Assembly (NCBI GenBank): GCA_014650415.1
Contig: BMUX01000005.1
Coordinates: 310,001-374,000, forward strand
Origin: Streptomyces spiroverticillatus
Lineage (GTDB): Bacteria; Actinomycetota; Actinomycetes; Streptomycetales; Streptomycetaceae
DNA: 64,000 bases
Reading direction: 5' to 3'
Part shown: piece after piece, positions 32,116-41,794 of the stretch
How the letters are laid out: each line of letters opens with the position of its first letter
Numbering within the stretch: position 1 is the stretch's first letter
Program-made: the position numbers and the translations under genes
Notes under the pieces: generated by a model
Databases searched by the model: none
The model's input: only the letters and a program-made list of their open reading frames with translations
Told to the model about the DNA's origin: nothing

Positions 32116-32862
32116 ATGGACATAGGTGAGTTGTTGGGGTCGGGACGCAGTGCAGAGATCTTCGCGCTCGACGAGCAGTGGGTGCTGCGCAGAAACCGGC
32201 ACGGCGGGGACACGGCAGAAGAGGTGGCCGTCATGGCCCACCTGGCAGCGCACGGCTATCCCGTACCGGCTGTTCGCGCCGCTGAGGTGCCGTCGGAGAT
32301 GGTCATTCAGCGGCTGTACGGCAAGACGATGCTCCAGGCCTTCGTCTCCGGAGAGATCACCGAAGAGGCAGCAGCGACGATCGTCGCCGAGCTCCTGCAC
32401 AGCCTGCACAAGGTTCCCGCCAGGGTCTCCACCCACCCTCAAGACCGGATCCTGCATCTCGATCTGCATCCGGACAACGTGATGCTGACGGCCGAAGGGC
32501 CGATGGTCATCGACTGGTGCACGACCGCCGAGGGACCGGAGGGACTGGACTGGGCAATGACCGCACTGATCCTTGCCGAGGTGGCGGTCGTCCCGTGTCC
32601 GCCCGAAGCCGGACCGCAAGTCGCAGCCATGGCAACCGGAGCGCGGATGATGCTCACGTCACTCCTGGAGCGGCGAGGCAGTGGGATCGACCTGGACGAC
32701 GCGGGCTCCGGTTGCCTTGCACGTGCGCGTGCCCGCCGGGCCGAGGACCCGAATCTGAGCCCTGAAGAGATCGGCCGCTTGGACGAGGCGGCTTCCCTGG
32801 TTGCCACCTTGGCCGCTTCCACGTCCCCGTTGTTGTCCGCGGACAACAACACCGGTGGCTGA
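32116..32862 (+). CDS. Aminoglycoside-phosphotransferase-fold kinase (APH-like)
   Basis: 248 residues. Kinase landmarks: the Gly-rich start GELLGSGRSAEIFAL, the catalytic loop ILHLDLHPDNVML (HxDxxxxN), and the metal-binding MVIDWCT. These are the APH/choline-kinase type motifs for phosphorylating small molecules. Whether it inactivates an antibiotic is unknown. The 3' end carries an extended parS-like palindrome read as LSADNN, which adds an artificial-looking tail. It lies immediately after parAB, within the centromere-like region. Confidence 0.85.
   Translation: MDIGELLGSGRSAEIFALDEQWVLRRNRHGGDTAEEVAVMAHLAAHGYPVPAVRAAEVPSEMVIQRLYGKTMLQAFVSGEITEEAAATIVAELLHSLHKVPARVSTHPQDRILHLDLHPDNVMLTAEGPMVIDWCTTAEGPEGLDWAMTALILAEVAVVPCPPEAGPQVAAMATGARMMLTSLLERRGSGIDLDDAGSGCLARARARRAEDPNLSPEEIGRLDEAASLVATLAASTSPLLSADNNTGG
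32829..32850. other. parS-like palindrome 3 (3' end of APH-like gene, 22-bp symmetry)
   Basis: The core 32832-32847 with three-base symmetric extension on each side. It is read in frame as LSADN just before the stop codon of the APH-like gene. Confidence 0.75.
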
Positions 32863-32870
32863 CCCTCCTC

Positions 32871-32888
32871 TGTTGTCCGCGGACAACA
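32871..32888. other. parS-like palindrome 4 (intergenic)
   Basis: The core 32872-32887, symmetric to 18 bp (T...A). It starts 9 bp after the APH-like stop, 40 bp from copy 3. Confidence 0.78.
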
Positions 32889-32960
32889 CGGTGAGGTTGC
32901 CTTCTTCGTCCATGACGCTCCCGGCAAGCACCATGAATCCACTGTCTCTGGTGTCTCGCT

Positions 32961-32976
32961 GTTGTCCGCGGACAAC
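32961..32976. other. parS-like palindrome 5 (intergenic)
   Basis: Exact 16-bp core between the APH-like gene and the convergent MarR gene. Confidence 0.78.
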
Positions 32977-33000
32977 AGAATTCGACGGCCGGCTCGCACT

Positions 33001-33048
33001 CTGAGTGCTGTCTGGTGTTGTCCGCGGACAACACCAGACAGCACTCAG
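33001..33048. other. 48-bp perfect palindrome centred on parS-like site 6
   Basis: Bases 33001-33024 are the exact reverse complement of 33025-33048; the centre is the 16-bp core at 33017-33032. Symmetry stops exactly outside (T on both flanks). The arm sequence outside the core is CTGAGTGCTGTCTGGT. The right end includes the TGA of the MarR gene (33045-33047), so it could also act as that gene's terminator. Confidence 0.85.
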
Positions 33049-33614
33049 TCTTCTCCGACGTGAGAAATTCGGGTGTCTCCGAGCCGGTGCTGAACGTCCT
33101 GAAGAAGCAGTTGGAGCAGCTCCGCCAGCCGGTCCTGCTGCTCACTGCTGAGGCCGCCCATCAGCTCTGCCTCCCGGCCCAGCACCTGATCGACGGTCTC
33201 CTCCACCAGGTCGTGCCCGGTCCGGGTCAGCGTGACGTGGACCGTGCGTGGCCGCCCTTCGCCCGGGCGTCGCGTGACGAGACCTTCGCGTTCCGCGCGG
33301 GCGACCCGCTGGGAGATGGCGCCCGCCGTGACCAATGAGCGTCGGCTGAGCTCGCGGGTGCTGAGGGTGTAAGGGGCGCCGTTTCTCCGCAGCACGCTCA
33401 GAAGATCCAGGGTGGCGGAGTCCACACCGGCTTGAGCGAGCACACGCCTGCGGTCGTCGCCGAGAAGCTTGGCGAGCCGCCAGATGGGAGTGACGATCCC
33501 GATCGAAGAGACGGGAGTTCCGGGGCGCTCCCGCTCCCAGGCGGCTGCGATTTCCTGGACGGGATACGTCGACGCACCGTCCGTCGGGTACTGCCCGCTG
33601 CTGTTTGTGTTCAC
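33045..33614 (-). CDS. MarR family transcriptional regulator
   Basis: 189 residues from a GTG at 33614, chosen for its AAGGGAA ribosome-binding site; the frame is open further upstream but runs into the divergent promoter. The winged-HTH core is YTLSTRELSRRSLVTAGAISQRVARAEREGLVTRRPGEGRPRTVHVTLTRTG. It is divergent from an SDR gene 83 bp away with two overlapping palindromes between, so it likely represses the SDR. It sits inside the centromere-like cluster, its stop codon being within the 48-bp palindrome. Confidence 0.88.
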   Translation of the reverse strand: MNTNSSGQYPTDGASTYPVQEIAAAWERERPGTPVSSIGIVTPIWRLAKLLGDDRRRVLAQAGVDSATLDLLSVLRRNGAPYTLSTRELSRRSLVTAGAISQRVARAEREGLVTRRPGEGRPRTVHVTLTRTGHDLVEETVDQVLGREAELMGGLSSEQQDRLAELLQLLLQDVQHRLGDTRISHVGED

Positions 33615-33650
33615 CGGTTCCCTTGCCAAGACACCTCTCCCCTGTTTACG

Positions 33651-33667
33651 TTTAGAACTAAATTTAG
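33651..33667. promoter_or_regulatory. Overlapping palindromes, probable MarR operator
   Basis: TTTAGAACTAAA (33651-33662) and CTAAATTTAG (33658-33667) share the CTAAA arm, giving three alternating half-sites in an AT-rich stretch unusual for this genome. It is placed between the divergent MarR and SDR starts. Confidence 0.6.
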
Positions 33668-33697
33668 GCCTGAACGAGAGCTGTTGGGAGGCATCGT

Positions 33698-34426
33698 ATG
33701 TCACGTACCGTTCTGGTGACGGGCGGCGGAACGGGCATCGGCCGAGCTGTTGCCGAGTACTTCGCCGCGCAGGGAGACACGGTTGTGATCACGGGTCGGC
33801 GGTCCGGGCCCCTCAAGGAGGTGGCTGCGCAGAGCGCCAATGTGCGTGCCGTGACGTGTGACCACACCGATCCGGATGCGCTCGGCCGGCTTCTTGCGGA
33901 GCTTCCCGAGCACATCGATGTGCTGATCAACAACGCCGGAGGCAACACCGACCTTGATGCCGAGTCCGGATCAGAGGCGGATCTGATGTCGTACGCCCGA
34001 GCTTTCCGGGCGAACCTTGAGGCGAATCTGATCAGTGCGGCTCTGACGACCAAGGCTCTGGAATCCCGATTGTCGGCAGGCGGGTCCGTCGTGCAGATCG
34101 GGTCCATCGCTGCCGATCAGGCCTCGGGCTCCTACGGCGCCGCCAAGGCCGGACTCGCCAACTGGAACCTGAACGTCGCGGCGGAGCTGGGGCCTCGTGG
34201 CATCACGGCCAATGTGGTGTCGCCCGGCTACATCGCCGATACCGAGTTCTTCCGAGACCGTCTCTCCGATGAGCGTCGCAGCGCTCTGGTCGAGGCCACC
34301 GCCACGGGTCGGGCCGGGGTGCCCTCGGACATCGTGGGCGCCGTTGCGTTTCTTGCTTCGTCGGCCGCGCGACACATCACCGGCCAAGTCCTGAACGTGA
34401 ACGGCGGGGCACGGAGTACCCGGTGA
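33698..34426 (+). CDS. Short-chain dehydrogenase/reductase (FabG-like)
   Basis: 242 residues. Cofactor motif VLVTGGGTGIGRAVAEYF, NNAGGN, catalytic Ser in VVQIGSIAADQ, YGAAKAGL catalytic Tyr/Lys, and the C-terminal VLNVNGGARS of classical SDRs. NAD(P)-dependent oxidoreductase, substrate unknown. It is divergent from MarR and probably controlled by it. It is followed by the densest group of parS-like sites. Confidence 0.92.
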   Translation: MSRTVLVTGGGTGIGRAVAEYFAAQGDTVVITGRRSGPLKEVAAQSANVRAVTCDHTDPDALGRLLAELPEHIDVLINNAGGNTDLDAESGSEADLMSYARAFRANLEANLISAALTTKALESRLSAGGSVVQIGSIAADQASGSYGAAKAGLANWNLNVAAELGPRGITANVVSPGYIADTEFFRDRLSDERRSALVEATATGRAGVPSDIVGAVAFLASSAARHITGQVLNVNGGARSTR

Positions 34427-34468
34427 TGTCGGAGGCCGGCGGGTGACTCGGCTGAAGGTGGCCGGGTT

Positions 34469-34534
34469 GTTGTCCGCGGACAACAAGAGATCTGTTGTCC
34501 GCGGACAACAACGGATCTGTTGTCCGCGGACAAC
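34469..34534. repeat. Three parS-like palindromes at exact 25-bp period (sites 7-9)
   Basis: 16-bp cores start at 34469, 34494 and 34519. The 9-bp spacers are similar (AAGAGATCT and AACGGATCT share GATCT). This regular tandem is the tightest cluster in the window and a natural nucleation point for ParB loading. Confidence 0.82.
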
Positions 34535-34614
34535 GCCGGGTACTCGCTGACGGCAGTGGGGGAGTGGTGGCCGAGCGGACCGGTGCGTCTCGGGAGAGGT
34601 GTCCCTCGAGATGT

Positions 34615-34630
34615 GTTGTCCGCGGACAAC
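34615..34630. other. parS-like palindrome 10 (intergenic)
   Basis: Exact 16-bp core 80 bp beyond the tandem triplet. Confidence 0.78.
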
Positions 34631-34960
34631 AGCAGCGCTGGGGCTGCGCGACGGCTCAAAATGAGCAAATTTCTTAAGTGCCGCAAAATTGGGCAAAAAT
34701 CGACCCACAGAAAGGGCCCTCAGGGGCCCGAACTCGGAGGGGGTGGTGTGACGGGGTCATTGGGCCCGCCGGAGGCGCTCAGCGGGGCTCCTGGGCGTTT
34801 TGGGTCCCTCCGTGAGGCCCTGAGAGGGCCCGAATGCGCGGTTTTCGCTCAGCCGGGCCCCCTGAGCACTTCAGGCGAGCGGGATCACCGTTCTGAACTT
34901 TCCACCGGGAGACTGCTCGGGAGTTTCCTGCGCCCGCTCGATGGTCAGCCTCGCGAGCTT

Positions 34961-34976
34961 GTTGTCCGCGGACAAC
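34961..34976. other. parS-like palindrome 11 (inside ligase gene)
   Basis: Exact 16-bp core in the 3' part of the frameshifted ligase, read as LSADN on the minus strand. The most distal copy, 3.5 kb from copy 1. Confidence 0.75.
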
Positions 34977-35666
34977 ACTTTCAGCTCCCGCTCCACGGAT
35001 TGCCATACGAGGTCCGGCTCCGCACCCTCCGCCAGGCGCAGCCGTACTCGGAGTGCCGAGGAGGCGGTCTGCTCGATCTGGAACAGCTCCACTCCCGGCG
35101 TGCGGTCGAACAGCGTGCTCAGCGCCAAGGGGCTGATCCGGACCTCGTCGCCGGAGATCCCGGGGAAGGTCAGGATGTCGCCCGCGCGGCCCTGTACCCG
35201 GATCGCCGGGAGCGGGCTGCCGCAACGGCAGGGGTCCGGATTGAGCAGAACGCTGTCCTCGAGGTCGTACCGCAGGAACGGCTGCACACGGTTGGCCAGG
35301 TTGGTGACGAGGACGGTGTGGGAGAACTGGCCGGGCGGGGTCGGCCGATAGTCCGCGTCGACCGGTTCCACAACGGCCCAGTCGGAGTTGACGTGGTACC
35401 AGCATTCTGCGCAGCTGTAGCTGAGGTAGGTGCACTCGGTGGCCCCGTACACCGTGCGGACCACCGTGCGGTCTCCGAAGGCCGCGGCTATTCGGTCGGT
35501 GTCCGCCGTGGTCATCGTTTCGCCCGCAGGTTGCACCAGCACGGGGTCGATGGTCAGGCGTCCCGCCTCCCGCTCCGCGGTGAGCAGCATGATCGTGCTG
35601 GTGTAGCCGATGATGACGGCCGGCCGGTACGCGTTGAGCTGGGCGACCAGTTCGGGCAGCGGCGTG

Positions 35667-35688
35667 TGCACGGAGAATGCACGGAGAA
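35667..35688. repeat. 11-bp tandem duplication causing a frameshift
   Basis: TGCACGGAGAA occurs twice head-to-tail (35667-35677, 35678-35688) and is followed by the near-copy TGCGCGGAGGA. Two 11-bp units shift the frame of the adenylate-forming ligase; one unit would restore it. Confidence 0.9.
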
Positions 35689-36269
35689 TGCGCGGAGGAT
35701 CTTGTTGCGCCAGCCCCCTTCGCGGGCCGCACGGCGGTTGCCGGCGAAGCCCACGTAGTGACCGCCGACCGCGACCAGTTGGGCGAACCGGCCACCCCGG
35801 GCCGCAGCCCGCAGGATGCCCGAGGGGCCCAGCCAGGTGGCGAGGGCCTGCGAGGTGAGCGCGGCACCAATGTCCATGTACCGGTCGTCAAGGACGAACA
35901 ACCCGCGCCGACCGCTGGTTCCGGAGGTGGTGGCCACCATGTACCGGCCCAGGAACCGTTCTCCGATCCGCTCCGGGGTGTCGACGAAGTCGCGGACCTT
36001 GTCGTAGGTGATGTCCCGGTCGGTGGCCCAGTCGTCGAACTGCTCCATTAACCGGCGTTTGTCGGTGACGGGGAGCAGCGTCGGGTCGTCCACCCGCTGG
36101 GGGAGGCTGCTGTAGAGATCGCGGTAGTACGGGGACCCGGTGCGGGCGCGGGCCACGGCGTCGGCCAGTCGGGCTTGTTGGCGGCGGGCGAGTCCGTCGA
36201 TGCCCTGCTTGCGGGCTCGTCGGATGTCCGGACCGAGCCACGACATGTTGCCGGGTGCGTTGTCCTGCG

Positions 36270-36926
36270 TCATTGTTGTGCGCTCCTTCGCGAGGCGGTG
36301 GGCCTGGGAGAGGGGGAAGAGGGGGGTGTGACGGGGAAGCCGACCTGGTGGAGGACGGCGAGGAAATAGGCCTCGATGTCCTTGGCCTCGGTGGTGTCGG
36401 GGTACGCGGCCAGATGCTGGAGTGCCGCACCGCTGAGCACCAGTTGGAGGGTCTCCGGGTCGCTGTGCGGGGGGAGTTGGCCTGTGGCGCGGGCTCTTTC
36501 GAGAGTGTTGCGGACTGCGTGACCGCGATGGCTTCCGTGTGCCGAGTGGTAGGTGTGAAGCAGCTCGGGGAGGTCGTCCACCGTGCCGTAGAGACGACGG
36601 ACGAGACGGCGGGAGCGGGGCTCGCTGAGTTGTCCGGCCCAGTCCCTGACCATGGAGGGAATGTCCGGCCAGCTCAGTGCTGCGGGATCCGTGTCCTGGT
36701 ACTCCCACTCGATGGCGTGTACCAGCAGATCGGTCAGGTTGGGGAACCTGCGGTACACGGTCGCGCGCGTGACTCCGGCACGGCGTGCGATCTGCTCGAT
36801 GCTGGTCGCGCTCATGCCCCGCTCGATGAGCAGGTCCAGTGCTGCGACGAGGATCGCCTCGTCCGCCGCACGACTGCGCGGGCGCCCCGGGGAACGGGGA
36901 GGGGAGACTCCGGGTTCAATCGTCAT
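36270..36926 (-). CDS. TetR family transcriptional regulator
   Basis: 218 residues. The HTH AALDLLIERGMSATSIEQIARRAGVTRATVYRRFPNLTDLL is typical, with a TetR_C_11-like C-terminus. The stop overlaps the start of the adenylate-forming ligase (ATGA), so they form an operon. A dyad ACGAT (36933-36937) ... ATCGT (36948-36952) directly upstream of the start is a probable autoregulatory operator. It is divergent from the YdeI-like gene 75 bp away. Confidence 0.92.
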   Translation of the reverse strand: MTIEPGVSPPRSPGRPRSRAADEAILVAALDLLIERGMSATSIEQIARRAGVTRATVYRRFPNLTDLLVHAIEWEYQDTDPAALSWPDIPSMVRDWAGQLSEPRSRRLVRRLYGTVDDLPELLHTYHSAHGSHRGHAVRNTLERARATGQLPPHSDPETLQLVLSGAALQHLAAYPDTTEAKDIEAYFLAVLHQVGFPVTPPSSPSPRPTASRRSAQQ

Positions 36927-36932
36927 GGGAAA

Positions 36933-36952
36933 ACGATACGGTACTGCATCGT
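36933..36952. promoter_or_regulatory. Dyad upstream of the TetR-ligase operon
   Basis: ACGAT...ATCGT, with 10 bp between the arms, in an AT-richer stretch 6 bp upstream of the TetR start and within the divergent promoter region. Position suits a TetR operator. Confidence 0.5.
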
Positions 36953-37001
36953 ATTTAATCCAGAGGCCCCTGAGAAGGGAACGGGCATTAGCCTGACCCG
37001 C

Positions 37002-37613
37002 ATGGAAGAGAGCAGTGGGACCGGCGGGGACAACGGGCTCGGCCTGATCGACGGTGTCGAGATCGTCGCCTTCCCCGACGGGCGGGCCTTCGAAAGCTGG
37101 CTGGACGTCAACCACGCACGCCAGGAAGGCATTTGGGTCAAGGTTGCGAAGAAGAAGTCCGGGATTCCGTCCGTGACCGACGGTGAACTCGTCGACATCG
37201 GGCTGTGCTTCGGCTGGATCTCCGGGCAGCGCCGTTCGCTCGACGGGGACCACTACCTTCAGCGGTACGTGCCACGCCGTCCCCGGAGCCTGTGGTCGCA
37301 GGTCAACGTCGACAAGGTGGCGTTGCTGCTTGCCGAGGGGCGGATGCGCGAGCCGGGAATGGCCGAGGTGCGCAAGGCACAAGAGGACGGACGCTGGACG
37401 AAGGCGTACGAGTCGCAGAAGACCGCCACCGCACCGCCCGACCTGGCGGCTGCACTCGATGCCGATCCTGATGCGCGGAAGGCCTTCGACGCGCTCGACA
37501 GGACGGCCCGTTACCAGTTGATCCTTCCGCTGCTCCAGGCCCTGACGCAGAAGGCCAGGGAGGCACGGCTGGAACGGGTGTTGAGCGTGCTGAGGTCGAC
37601 GGAAGGCGGCTGA
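37002..37613 (+). CDS. YdeI/OmdA-family protein
   Basis: 203 residues. The N-terminal AFESWLDVNHARQEGIWVKVAKKKSGIPSVT and GLCFGWISGQRRSLDGDHYLQRYVPRRPRSLWSQVN blocks are diagnostic of the YdeI/OmpD-associated family, linked elsewhere to peptide and bacteriocin tolerance but biochemically undefined. The C-terminus is helical. It is divergent from the TetR-ligase operon. No partner gene is evident. Confidence 0.9.
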   Translation: MEESSGTGGDNGLGLIDGVEIVAFPDGRAFESWLDVNHARQEGIWVKVAKKKSGIPSVTDGELVDIGLCFGWISGQRRSLDGDHYLQRYVPRRPRSLWSQVNVDKVALLLAEGRMREPGMAEVRKAQEDGRWTKAYESQKTATAPPDLAAALDADPDARKAFDALDRTARYQLILPLLQALTQKAREARLERVLSVLRSTEGG

Positions 37614-37803
37614 GCCCGGTGCTGCGGGCCGCGGGCACACGGCGACCGGTGCCGACGTCGCCGTTGGGGGAAAGAACCGGCCGTTGACGTGTTCCGCATT
37701 CAGAATGGGGAGGCGTCCGTGTTGCTCGGAGCCGGGCGAATCGAGTTGGGCGACGTCCTCGAAGAGTGCGAAGGCGGCCCGCAGCACACAGGGAGGCACC
37801 ACG

Positions 37804-40194
<2,391 letters not shown>

Positions 40195-40245
40195 GCGGGT
40201 TCTCGCGGATGCCGGATGTCAGTGGGGGATGGGATGGTGGGGCAC

Positions 40246-40863
40246 ATGACCGGGACCGACCTCAAGAGGGACCTGCACCAGTACCTCAAGTCCGCACGGG
40301 AGGCGCTGCTTTGGAAGGCCGAAGGGCTCTCGGAGTACGACGTCCGTCGTCCCCTGACCCCGACCGGAACCAACCTGCTGGGTCTGCTCAAGCACCTGGC
40401 GGGTTGCGAGGTCGGGTACTTCGGCGACACTTTCGGGCGGCCGTTCACCGCTGAGGCGATGCCGTGGCTGCAGGACTTCGACGGCGACCCCACCGTGGAC
40501 ATGTGGGCCACCGCCGACGAGTCCCGCGCCTTCGTCGTCGGCCTCTACCGCAAGGCGTGCGCGCACGCGGACGCCACGATCGAGGCGCTGGAGTGGGACG
40601 CCATCGGCCGTGTCCCGTACTGGCCCGAGGACCGCAAGGAAGTCTCGCTGCACCGCGTCCTGATCCACATGCTCGCCGAGACCAACCGGCATGCCGGGCA
40701 TGCGGACATCGTCCGGGAAACGATCGACGGAACCGCGGGACTTTTGGAGGGCAACGAGAACCTGCCCCCGGCCGAGAGGATTTCGTGGGCGAAGCACGTG
40801 GAGCGACTGGAGGGGGTGGCTCGGGAGGCGGCGCAGGCGGCGGGAGAGGCTCCCGGGAAGTAG
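40246..40863 (+). CDS. DinB/DUF664-family protein
   Basis: 205 residues. The DinB four-helix pattern with metal-binding His is clear: LLGLLKHLAGCEVGYFG (first His) and LHRVLIHMLAETNRHAGHADIVRE (His pair). Members include mycothiol- or bacillithiol-dependent S-transferases. The ATG at 40246 has GGTGGGG upstream; in-frame alternatives are 40216 and 40234. It follows the UvrA-like gene by about 50 bp and may be cotranscribed, suggesting a thiol-dependent detoxification role (inference). Confidence 0.87.
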   Translation: MTGTDLKRDLHQYLKSAREALLWKAEGLSEYDVRRPLTPTGTNLLGLLKHLAGCEVGYFGDTFGRPFTAEAMPWLQDFDGDPTVDMWATADESRAFVVGLYRKACAHADATIEALEWDAIGRVPYWPEDRKEVSLHRVLIHMLAETNRHAGHADIVRETIDGTAGLLEGNENLPPAERISWAKHVERLEGVAREAAQAAGEAPGK

Positions 40864-40867
40864 GGGG

Positions 40868-41638
40868 TCAGTCCGTCGCGGCGGTGAAAGCTTCCTCGTG
40901 CAGTACGGGGACCACGGTCGAGGCGTCCAGTTCGCTTGCCACCGCGACGTCCTCGGGGAAGCCGTCTCCGGCGAGTTCCCTGCCGGAGGCGCAGGCGGCG
41001 AGGGAGGCGGGCACGTCGGTGGTCGCGGTGTACGTCGCTGCGGCAGCGGTGGCCTCCGGCGACAAGGCGGGCTGCCCGGCGCCGGAGGCCTCCCGCAGGG
41101 CGGCCAGTACGGCTCCTGCGCCCAGGAGGTCCTCCAGGGCGGGGCGGAGACTGCCGTCCGGCCAGCGTTCGCCCGCTGCGACCACCCCGACGGGGCGGTC
41201 CGGCCTGCCGTAACCCCGGGAGGCCAGCCACCGGCCCACGGCGGTGGCGTTCCGCAGACAGGCGGCGACGACGGGGGAGTCGCCCGCCGCCGCGGCGATG
41301 GCCGAGCCGTTGGGGGAGGGGAGGACCAGCCTCGGGGTGAACGGGGCGCGTCTGAGGGCGGCGGGGGAGAGCGACCAGGGGGAGGACGGCGAGGCCATGC
41401 GGCGTCCGACGGCGAGGTCCGCCTCGTGTGAGGCGGCGTAGGGAGCGGCGGTCTCGTCGCGCCAGCGGTACGGGAAGACCCGGGTGCCCGCCTCCACCGC
41501 GACGCTCACCGCCGTGGTGAAGGACAGGACGTCCACGACGACCAGGCAGCGCACCCCGCCGGCTGCCAGCCGTTCGGCACCCGTGGGGCCCCAGTCGAAA
41601 CGTATGCCGTGGTCCGTCTGCTGAAACCAGGTGTCCAT
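40868..41638 (-). CDS. 2-phosphosulfolactate phosphatase-like protein (ComB family)
   Basis: 256 residues. VVVDVLSFTTAVSVAVEAG, RLVLPSPNGSAIAAAAGDSPVVAACLRNATAVG and the Ala-rich C-terminus match the ComB family (2-phosphosulfolactate phosphatase, of coenzyme M synthesis in archaea). In actinobacteria these homologues have no known coenzyme M role, so substrate is open. Start chosen at MDTWFQQT. It is convergent with the DinB-like gene, 4 bp apart. Confidence 0.85.
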   Translation of the reverse strand: MDTWFQQTDHGIRFDWGPTGAERLAAGGVRCLVVVDVLSFTTAVSVAVEAGTRVFPYRWRDETAAPYAASHEADLAVGRRMASPSSPWSLSPAALRRAPFTPRLVLPSPNGSAIAAAAGDSPVVAACLRNATAVGRWLASRGYGRPDRPVGVVAAGERWPDGSLRPALEDLLGAGAVLAALREASGAGQPALSPEATAAAATYTATTDVPASLAACASGRELAGDGFPEDVAVASELDASTVVPVLHEEAFTAATD

Positions 41639-41726
41639 GACCGGCCATCCTGTCACTCGGTGAGGAGGGGACGGGGCGGAGGAACCGGACGGTGACGTGC
41701 TTCGCCCCTATGCAGTTCTTCGGTCC

Positions 41727-41794
41727 TTCAGTCCCTCGGTCCCTGTCTCCCGTTGACAAATGATAAGCACAAGCAGATCGTATGTGCATGCTTA
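41727..41794 (+). promoter_or_regulatory. Iteron-like copy, consensus -35 and AT-rich dyad before a hypothetical gene
   Basis: A single TTCAGTCCCT (41727-41736), identical to the origin-array motif, is followed by TTGACA (41753-41758) and by a dyad TAAGCA (41764-41769) ... TGCTTA (41789-41794) spanning the ATG of the next gene. The stretch is markedly AT-rich for this genome. The -10 is unclear. Confidence 0.45.

Larger units (their letters stand above)
34427..34870. other. 444-bp non-coding stretch carrying four parS-like sites
   Basis: Between the SDR stop and the 3' end of the ligase gene no believable gene is seen. It holds sites 7-10 (34469-34484, 34494-34509, 34519-34534, 34615-34630), an AT-richer block (about 34659-34712), and GC-rich hairpin-forming sequence around GGGCCCTCAGGGGCCC (34718-34733) that may terminate the convergent genes. 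The region looks like a centromere rather than a gene remnant. Confidence 0.6.
34871..36273 (-). pseudogene. Adenylate-forming ligase (PaaK / F390-synthetase-like), frameshifted
   Basis: The N-terminal frame runs from ATG 36273 (AAGGAG upstream) to about 35690 and the C-terminal frame from there to 34871. Together they make a ~463-residue phenylacetate-CoA-ligase-like protein, with VATTSGTSGRRGLFVLDD (AMP-binding), VYGATECTYLSYSC, and FLRYDLEDSVLL. The break coincides with an 11-bp tandem duplication (35667-35677 and 35678-35688); removing one copy joins the frames as RAFSVHTPLPEL. The gene is thus interrupted, or phase-variable. It is coupled to an upstream TetR gene (ATGA). The C-terminal part contains a parS-like site read as LSADN. 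Confidence 0.85.

Noticed and set aside
22054..35000. Integrative conjugative element or prophage
   Set aside because: No integrase, excisionase, transfer (FtsK/Tra) or structural phage genes were found near the primase and par genes.
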